Shown in pieces: positions 33,776 through 38,771 of a stretch of DNA of 38,771 nt; within the stretch, counting starts at the first letter, position 1; every line of letters starts with the position of its first letter. This DNA is from Bacilli bacterium (lineage in GTDB: Bacteria > Bacillota_I > Bacilli_A > ML615J-28 > CAG-313), in the NCBI GenBank assembly GCA_017463365.1, contig JAFTPH010000042.1, positions 1 through 38,771 of the forward strand, given 5' to 3'. The translations under genes and the position numbers were made by a program. Under the pieces are notes generated by a model, which ran no database searches, was not told the origin of the DNA, and saw nothing but the letters and a program-made list of their open reading frames with translations.

Positions 33776-34810
33776 TTATTCAGCTTTTGTATCGTCTTTT
33801 TCAGTTACGAATTCTTTAAATGACGCCGCAAGACCAGCTAAACCTTGCATATTAGATGGAACAATAATCTTAGTAGCTTTACCATCAGCCATTACACCTA
33901 ATGCTTCATATGCTTTAAGTGTTAATACACCTTGGTCTACACTTACATCTTTAATCATCTTTAACCCTTCAGCTGTTGCTTGGTTAATTTTTAAAATTGA
34001 TTCTGCTTGACCTTCTGCTTCTTTGATTAAAGCTTCTTTTTTAGCTTCTGCTTTTAAGATTTCAGCTGCTTTTTCAGCTTCTGCTCTTAAAATTTCAGAT
34101 TCTTTAATACCTTCTGCTTTTAAAATGTTAGAACGTTTTTCCCCTTCAGCAAGCAAAATAGCTTCACGTCTTTCACGTTCTGCACGCATTTGTTTTTCCA
34201 TTGCATCACGAATGTCTTTTGGGGGCATAATATTTTTAACTTCCACACGAATAACTTTAATTCCCCAAGGATCTGTTGCTTCATCTAGAATTTGACGCAT
34301 TTTTGTATTAACAACGTCTCTACTTGTTAAAGCACCGTCTAAATCTAAATCACCCATAATGTTACGTAATGTTGTTGTTGTTAAGTTATCTAATGCTTTA
34401 ATTGGGTTAGATACACCATAAACATACGCTTTAGGATCTGTAATTTGATAATAAACAACTGTATCAATTTGCATTGTAACGTTATCTTTTGTGATAACTG
34501 GTTGAGGTGCGAAATCACAAACTTGTTCTTTTAAATTAACAATCCCAATTTTCTTTGGAACTAATACGCTACCATTAGCGATTGCAGGAATAGCTGATGC
34601 GTCAACCGCAATTCTATCAATAAATGGAACTAAGAAGTGAACTCCTGTATCCCATGTTTTATGATACTTACCTAATCTTTCAATAACATAAGCATTTGTT
34701 TGAGAAACGATTTTAATGTTTGCGATAATAATGATTGCTAAAATAATTAAAATCACCGCTAAACCAATTAATAAAATGTTACCACCTGTTGTAAGAAATA
34801 ATTTTAACAT
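33776..34810 (-). CDS. SPFH/band-7 stomatin-like protein (344 aa)
   Basis: A membrane-scaffold protein of the stomatin/QmcA type. One N-terminal helix (residues 10-30), then the band-7 domain (A-Y-V-I-E-R-L-G-K-Y-H-K, then F-L-V-P-F-I-D-R), ending in the long Ala/Glu helix from about 190 to 275 with repeating R-A-E-A-E-K-A-A-E-I-L-K-A-E. Encoded next to an NfeD-like protein, the usual bacterial partner arrangement, where NfeD's OB domain meets the SPFH oligomer. Likely role: organising membrane patches or regulating a protease. Confidence 0.92.
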   Translation of the reverse strand: MLKLFLTTGGNILLIGLAVILIILAIIIIANIKIVSQTNAYVIERLGKYHKTWDTGVHFLVPFIDRIAVDASAIPAIANGSVLVPKKIGIVNLKEQVCDFAPQPVITKDNVTMQIDTVVYYQITDPKAYVYGVSNPIKALDNLTTTTLRNIMGDLDLDGALTSRDVVNTKMRQILDEATDPWGIKVIRVEVKNIMPPKDIRDAMEKQMRAERERREAILLAEGEKRSNILKAEGIKESEILRAEAEKAAEILKAEAKKEALIKEAEGQAESILKINQATAEGLKMIKDVSVDQGVLTLKAYEALGVMADGKATKIIVPSNMQGLAGLAASFKEFVTEKDDTKAE

Positions 34811-34829
34811 AAATATATATCCTCCTTTA

Positions 34830-35303
34830 TTATTTTATTTCTATTTCTTCAATAATATCCACAATTAGTTTGTTTCCGCTTACAGCTTTAACAACTACTT
34901 TTGTGTCTTTTTCAATTCGCTTGTTTTTATAAGAAATCGCTGTCCAATCTTGGAAATCTACTTTAACTGAACCCTTTTGATCCGGTTCAATTGTTTCAGT
35001 AACTTTTGCGACCATACCAATTAAACGATCAACATTAGTTTTTAATCCCCCTTTGGCATTTAATTTTTTTGCTAAAGGTCGAGTTGCAAAAATCATCACT
35101 AGAGTTATTGCCGCAAACACCGCAATTTGTATATATACACTTAAATCTGCTAAAGCACATACAATTGCAACAGCACTAGATAATGAAAACCAAATTGAAA
35201 CAAGGGCACTTGTTTGTGATTCCACAATTATCCCAACAGCAATAACAACAATCCATACTACAAGCATTGTTATTTGTCCTGAACTTAACGCATTAAACCA
35301 CAT
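34830..35303 (-). CDS. NfeD-like membrane protein (157 aa)
   Basis: Four hydrophobic segments at the N-terminus, then a small OB-fold C-terminal domain beginning near L-I-G-M-V-A-K-V-T-E-T-I, with G-S-V-K-V-D-F-Q-D-W-T-A. This is the short NfeD type lacking the ClpP-like protease domain. A longer frame from 35324 exists, but GGAGGT lies 7 nt before the ATG at 35303, which I prefer. The start overlaps the last 11 nt of the preceding gene. Partner of the SPFH protein. Confidence 0.85.
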   Translation of the reverse strand: MWFNALSSGQITMLVVWIVVIAVGIIVESQTSALVSIWFSLSSAVAIVCALADLSVYIQIAVFAAITLVMIFATRPLAKKLNAKGGLKTNVDRLIGMVAKVTETIEPDQKGSVKVDFQDWTAISYKNKRIEKDTKVVVKAVSGNKLIVDIIEEIEIK

Positions 35304-35679
35304 CTTCTTTACCTCCACATTCAACTATAAGCATTTTGCTTCCCGTATTCCATCTAGCATTATATTTGTATGCTACTTGTTTATTGAAATCTAATTTCAA
35401 TATTTCGTTTATTCTATCAATTAAAAATTTTCCTGTTATTCTTCCATAAGATGATTTAATTGATATCTTGTTTAAAGATTCTTTATCTACTAATAACGAA
35501 TCAACTTCTTCTTGAGATACATTTTTGATAACGATATTATTTGTATCACTATCAACACCTATCGCTACAGCATATGCATCTACAAAATAATTTGATGCTT
35601 GTTTATTTAAACAAATATTATTTGCGTAAATCGTTACAGCACCTAAGTTGTCTTTGTGACTAAACCATTCAATTTTCAC
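35293..35679 (-). CDS. Unknown soluble protein, first gene of the SPFH operon (128 aa)
   Basis: No family recognised. Predicted mixed alpha/beta, no signal peptide or membrane helix. The first half alternates short strands (G-A-V-T-I-Y-A-N-N-I-C-L, Y-A-V-A-I-G-V-D, I-V-I-K-N-V), which suggests a beta-barrel or sheet similar to a transcription-factor or PH-like fold. It starts with GTG, 8 nt after GGAGG. It is the promoter-proximal gene of an operon with NfeD-like, SPFH and zinc-ribbon proteins. Confidence 0.65.
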   Translation of the reverse strand: MKIEWFSHKDNLGAVTIYANNICLNKQASNYFVDAYAVAIGVDSDTNNIVIKNVSQEEVDSLLVDKESLNKISIKSSYGRITGKFLIDRINEILKLDFNKQVAYKYNARWNTGSKMLIVECGGKEDVV

Positions 35680-35701
35680 AATAACTACCTCCTTTGTATA
35701 T

Positions 35702-35731
35702 ATTATACAACAAAAAGTATCATTGCGTCAA
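35702..35731 (-). promoter_or_regulatory. Promoter of SPFH/NfeD operon
   Basis: Minus strand TTGACG (35726-35731), 18-nt spacer, TATAAT (35702-35707). Confidence 0.85.
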
Positions 35732-35813
35732 TAAAATGTATAAAAATGTATTTTAGTGTATTTTGTTTTTTTCTTATTTTCACATAATTTTCATCTTTAA
35801 TCATATCTTTTAT

Positions 35814-35847
35814 TTGAAAAATTTTAAAAGTAATGATATAATATAAT
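35814..35847 (+). promoter_or_regulatory. Promoter of orphan membrane protein gene
   Basis: TTGAAA (35814-35819), 17-nt spacer, TATAAT (35837-35842). A second overlapping TATAAT lies at 35842-35847. Confidence 0.8.
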
Positions 35848-35870
35848 AGTTTTTAGGAGGTTATATATAA

Positions 35871-36878
35871 ATGAAAAAGAAAAACCTAGTAGTATTACTG
35901 ATTTCTATTCTATTCCCGCTACTAGTTACCGGGTTTATCGGACTATATACATACGGAAGTTTTGGAAATTGGGATAAAAACCAAAAAGATTTTATTAATT
36001 CTATTTTTAATGAAGAAACAGAAACAAAAACAAGCATTGAGAACTATGCTAAATTCGCTTCTTCTCATTATTTAAATTTATCTGAAAACATGACTGTATA
36101 TAGTGATTATCAAGAAAGAACAGTTTTAGAACCAGTTAATGGTGCATATACTATCGAAAATAAAATCACTGTTTCTCCATATGCTTTAGGAGAAGTTAGT
36201 GAAGATAATCCTTATATTTCTTATATGTTCTTCTTATATAATTTAAATTACAACAATGTTAATCCAGCAAATATCTATTTTATTTGTGTACAAGGAACTG
36301 AAGATGAAGACTATGCACACTTACTTAAAGCTATTGAACAATTCAATAACGATTGGGTAGAAAGTGGAGCAACTGGTTCTGCAGCTATGACTTCTTCTCG
36401 TGGTACTCCTTATCCAATTTATGATATTCATGCGGTATTAGATGAAGATAGTGATTCAGAAACAACACCATACGCTTATAGTATTACAACTAACCGTAAC
36501 TATACAGTAGTAGACGAAGATGGAAACGAAGATGATTCAATTAATTTTGAAAAACTTGCTAATTGTTCTTTTGCGATTATCGAAACAACAAGCGAAAGCG
36601 AAACAACAGTTTTAATGAGTGGATTAATGAACAACATTAAAAGAAACGCATCTGCTCTTGCTTCTTTAGATAATGTAGGAATTGGATACGGTTCAACATC
36701 TACTGATGAACTTACAACTCTTGAAGCTGCTGGTTACTTCGGATTTGTTCTTCCAACACTTTTATTATATTGTGGAATTGCCCTTCTTGTTTCTGGTGTA
36801 ATTGCGTTCTTATTCTATATGGTATGGACAACTGAAGAAGAAGATCCAAAGAAAAAATTTAAGAAATCAAAAAAATAA
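35871..36878 (+). CDS. Orphan two-helix membrane protein with large external domain (335 aa)
   Basis: No family recognised. An N-terminal helix (about residues 7-29) and a C-terminal helix (about 293-318) flank an external domain of about 260 residues rich in Asn, Thr, Ser, Asp and Glu. The tail ends in Lys-rich K-K-K-F-K-K-S-K-K, so both ends are probably cytoplasmic. Only one cysteine pair is obvious, so it is not disulphide-rich. AGGAGG sits 11 nt before the ATG. Monocistronic, with a strong promoter and terminator, which suggests good expression. Confidence 0.75.
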   Translation: MKKKNLVVLLISILFPLLVTGFIGLYTYGSFGNWDKNQKDFINSIFNEETETKTSIENYAKFASSHYLNLSENMTVYSDYQERTVLEPVNGAYTIENKITVSPYALGEVSEDNPYISYMFFLYNLNYNNVNPANIYFICVQGTEDEDYAHLLKAIEQFNNDWVESGATGSAAMTSSRGTPYPIYDIHAVLDEDSDSETTPYAYSITTNRNYTVVDEDGNEDDSINFEKLANCSFAIIETTSESETTVLMSGLMNNIKRNASALASLDNVGIGYGSTSTDELTTLEAAGYFGFVLPTLLLYCGIALLVSGVIAFLFYMVWTTEEEDPKKKFKKSKK

Positions 36879-36903
36879 GGTTGATATCAATCAACCTTAT
36901 TTT
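36872..36903. terminator. Bidirectional terminator between orphan gene and asnS
   Basis: Stem around the GGTTGAT / ATCAACC core with A/T extensions and a 4-nt loop (36886-36889), U-tracts on both strands. Confidence 0.9.
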
Positions 36904-36908
36904 TTATT

Positions 36909-38297
36909 TTAGAACTCACAGTTTTTAGGTGTTCTTGGATAAGGAATTGCATCACGAATATTATCAATACCTGTAATATACATAATCAATCTTTCAAATC
37001 CCATACCAAATCCTGAGTGAACACAACCACCATATCTTCTAGTATCTAAATACCAGTCAATACCATCTTTGTCAACACCCATTTCTTGCATTCTTTCAAG
37101 AAGTTTGTCTAAATTTTCTTCTCTTTGAGATCCACCCATTAATTCTCCCGCTTGTGGAACAACTAAGTCTACCGCAGCAACAGTTTTGTTATCTGGATTT
37201 ACTTTCATATAGTATGCTTTAATATCTTTTGGCCAATCTGTAATGAATACTGGTCCATTAAAGTATTCAGTAATATATCTTTCGTGTTCTTTTGCGATAT
37301 CATCTTCATAACTTGGCTCAAATTCCCATTTATTTTTGGCTTGTTTTAAAATATCAACAACATCATGATGAGAAATTCTTACAAATTTACTGTTTACAAC
37401 GGCAGTAATTTTTTCTTTTAATCCTTTTTCAACAAATTTATCACAGAAATCAATTTCTTCTGGACAATTATCTAAAACATATTTAATAACAAATTTTAAC
37501 ATTTCTTCTTCAACATCCATTAATCCTTCTAAATCACAGAACGCCATTTCTGGTTCAATCATCCAGAATTCATTTGCATGTGTTTTAGTGTTTGAATTTT
37601 CTGTTCTAAATGTTGGTCCAAAAGTATATATATCACCAAAGGCCATTGCGTAAGTTTCACCTTGTAATTGACCTGATCCAGTAATAAATGCTTGTTTTCC
37701 AAATAAATCTTTTGAATAATCAACTTTACCATCTTCTGTTAATGGTAAGTTATTTAAGTTTAAAGTACTAATTTTAAACATTTGGTCGCTACCTTCACAG
37801 TCAGCACAAGTAATAAGTGGTGTATGTACATATACATAACCTCTTTCTTGGAAATAAGTGTGAATCGCATGTGCAACAACACTTCTAATTCTAAATACTG
37901 CTGAGAAAAGATTTGTTCTTGGTCTTAAATGAGCAACTTCTCTTAAAAATTCTCTTGTATGACGTTTTGGTTGAATAGGGTAGTTTTCAGGACAATCTCC
38001 AAGCATTTCCACATGTGTTGCTTGTAACTCTAATGGTTGTTTTAATTCAGGTGTTAATTTAACAATCCCTTTTACTAATACTGAAACTCCAACACGATAT
38101 TTAGAAATTTCCCCAAAATTTGCTAGTTTTTCATCATATACTACTTGAAGAGATTCAAAGAAAGAACCATCATTTACGTTTAAAAACCCAAATTGAGCTT
38201 GTGCTCTATTTGTTCTAACCCATCCACAAATAGTAACTTCTTTCTCGTTATATAATTCTTTTTGTCTAAATAATTCTTTTACTCTTACTCTTTTCAT
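36909..38297 (-). CDS. asnS: Asparaginyl-tRNA synthetase (462 aa)
   Basis: A class II synthetase. An N-terminal OB-fold anticodon domain (V-T-I-C-G-W-V-R-T-N-R) is followed by the catalytic core, with F-R-T-E-N-S-N-T (motif 2), G-G-S-Q-R-E-E-N-L and the C-terminal motif 3 G-F-G-M-G-F-E-R-L. The ending Y-P-R-T-P-K-N-C-E-F is typical of AsnRS. Length is normal. Controlled by the T-box leader directly upstream, with asparagine specifier. AGGAGG ribosome site. Confidence 0.97.
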   Translation of the reverse strand: MKRVRVKELFRQKELYNEKEVTICGWVRTNRAQAQFGFLNVNDGSFFESLQVVYDEKLANFGEISKYRVGVSVLVKGIVKLTPELKQPLELQATHVEMLGDCPENYPIQPKRHTREFLREVAHLRPRTNLFSAVFRIRSVVAHAIHTYFQERGYVYVHTPLITCADCEGSDQMFKISTLNLNNLPLTEDGKVDYSKDLFGKQAFITGSGQLQGETYAMAFGDIYTFGPTFRTENSNTKTHANEFWMIEPEMAFCDLEGLMDVEEEMLKFVIKYVLDNCPEEIDFCDKFVEKGLKEKITAVVNSKFVRISHHDVVDILKQAKNKWEFEPSYEDDIAKEHERYITEYFNGPVFITDWPKDIKAYYMKVNPDNKTVAAVDLVVPQAGELMGGSQREENLDKLLERMQEMGVDKDGIDWYLDTRRYGGCVHSGFGMGFERLIMYITGIDNIRDAIPYPRTPKNCEF

Positions 38298-38310
38298 TTT
38301 TTCCTCCTAA

Positions 38311-38560
38311 AAATAAAAGCCCCTAACTAAAATTGTCTTAAGACAATTGTTAAGGACGAAAGTTTTCCGTGGTACCACCTTAATTTGTATTTCTACACAC
38401 TCTTTTATTTGTTAACACAGTATCTTTCTGCGGGTAGTTCTACTAAAATATTTTTTCTTCTACCACTCATGGGTGTTCTCATAAAAAGCATTTATTTAAG
38501 TTCGCACTATCCTTAAATCACTGAGTAAATGTTCTTTTTATTCGTCCCAATCAACGTTTT
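38311..38560 (-). promoter_or_regulatory. T-box leader (asparagine) of asnS
   Basis: The conserved T-box AAGGTGGTACCACGG is at 38367-38381 on the minus strand. Stem I spans about 38475-38548, with T-G-G-G / C-C-C-A pairing around the specifier loop and a longer arm above it. The specifier AAC (Asn) is at 38475-38477. A terminator hairpin (38320-38355, U-run 38311-38319) competes with the antiterminator. Uncharged tRNA-Asn should raise asnS expression. Together with the promoters on either side, this accounts for most of the 429-nt gene-free stretch 38298-38726. Confidence 0.92.
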
Positions 38561-38574
38561 ATATTTATATTATT

Positions 38575-38603
38575 ATTATATATATTTTAACCAGCTTTGT
38601 CAA
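38575..38603 (-). promoter_or_regulatory. asnS promoter, full consensus
   Basis: Minus strand TTGACA (38598-38603), 17-nt spacer, TATAAT (38575-38580); a perfect sigma-A consensus. Confidence 0.93.
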
Positions 38604-38673
38604 ATTATTCATCATATTTTAATAAGAGACTCTGATTGTTTTGTGATATATTCAAAATAGTAGTTTTATGAAA

Positions 38674-38703
38674 TTTACAAAATAACCATTCTTATGTTAT
38701 TAT
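38674..38703 (+). promoter_or_regulatory. Promoter of edge gene
   Basis: TTTACA (38674-38679), 18-nt spacer, TATTAT (38698-38703), then AAGGAGG at 38712-38718. Confidence 0.65.
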
Positions 38704-38726
38704 ATCAACATAAGGAGGTCAATTTT

Positions 38727-38771
38727 ATGAAAGGAATTAAACTGACTGTGAACGAACAATTTAAATATGAA
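38727..38771 (+). CDS. Partial CDS at window edge, unidentified (first 15 aa)
   Basis: ATG 8 nt after a full AAGGAGG site, reading M-K-G-I-K-L-T-V-N-E-Q-F-K-Y-E to the end of the window. The translation signal is strong, so the gene is very likely real. The opening resembles N-termini of some transposases that begin with a short helix-turn-helix lead-in, but 15 residues do not justify a call. Confidence 0.55.
   Translation, partial: MKGIKLTVNEQFKYE

Noticed and set aside
1-38771. Recoded TGA (mycoplasma code)
   Set aside because: Trp residues in conserved motifs, such as N-W-W in SpoIIR, are TGG and frames are intact without TGA read-through.
1-38771. Prophage, integron, tRNA/rRNA genes or replication origin
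   Set aside because: No integrase, phage structural genes, cloverleaf, rRNA segment or DnaA-box cluster was seen.

Overview
The window is AT-rich, compact DNA from a low-GC Gram-positive bacterium. The evidence is strong Shine-Dalgarno sites, sigma-A-type promoters, an RNA polymerase delta subunit, a T-box leader, lipobox lipoproteins and B. subtilis-like gene order. Trp is encoded by TGG, so this is not a code-4 mycoplasma. Alanine racemase implies a cell wall. SpoIIR, YabG, SpoVG and a BofA-like protein indicate a sporulation heritage. I infer a Bacilli lineage near Erysipelotrichia/RF39/Izemoplasma-type groups, but the sequence alone does not fix the taxon.

Layout. 1-1550 (+): a Lit/DUF1461 membrane protein and a ZIP metal transporter. 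1580-5742 (-): alanine racemase, prmC, an unknown membrane protein, tsaC, spoIIR and a GNAT protein, a variant of the B. subtilis prmC-spoIIR-ywlB-ywlC cluster. 5801-7432 (-): a Na/Pi cotransporter with a PhoU-like tail. 7557-11980 (-): M42 peptidase, ksgA, yabG, ispE, a YcxB-like membrane protein and spoVG, the same order as B. subtilis ksgA-yabG-ispE-spoVG with several genes missing. 12054-12542 (-): rpoE. 12626-15487 (-): two tandem DHH phosphoesterases, surE and an unlisted 59-aa BofA-like gene. 15589-25202 (-): one long apparent operon with a complete ABC importer (ATPase, two permeases, binding lipoprotein), a thermonuclease lipoprotein and a 1274-aa OB-fold-repeat lipoprotein. 25399-30481 (-): dnaX (very long), ebfC, recR and a small membrane protein. 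30534-32360 (-): YgiQ radical SAM protein. 32449-33351 (+): a short Na/Pi cotransporter-like protein. 33384-35679 (-): a membrane operon with SPFH, NfeD, zinc-ribbon and unknown proteins. 35871-36878 (+): an orphan membrane protein. 36909-38580 (-): asnS with an Asn T-box leader. 38727 onward (+): the start of an unidentified gene.

The most interesting part is 12.8-25.3 kb. The 15.5-25.3 kb operon couples a surface nuclease and a surface array of seven OB folds to a dedicated importer. The next operon on the same strand encodes two NrnA-like DHH phosphoesterases and the 5'-nucleotidase SurE. Together they could form a pathway for capturing, cutting, importing and dephosphorylating external nucleic acid. 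The nuclease assignment is well supported by motifs. The importer substrate and the role of the repeats are inferred.
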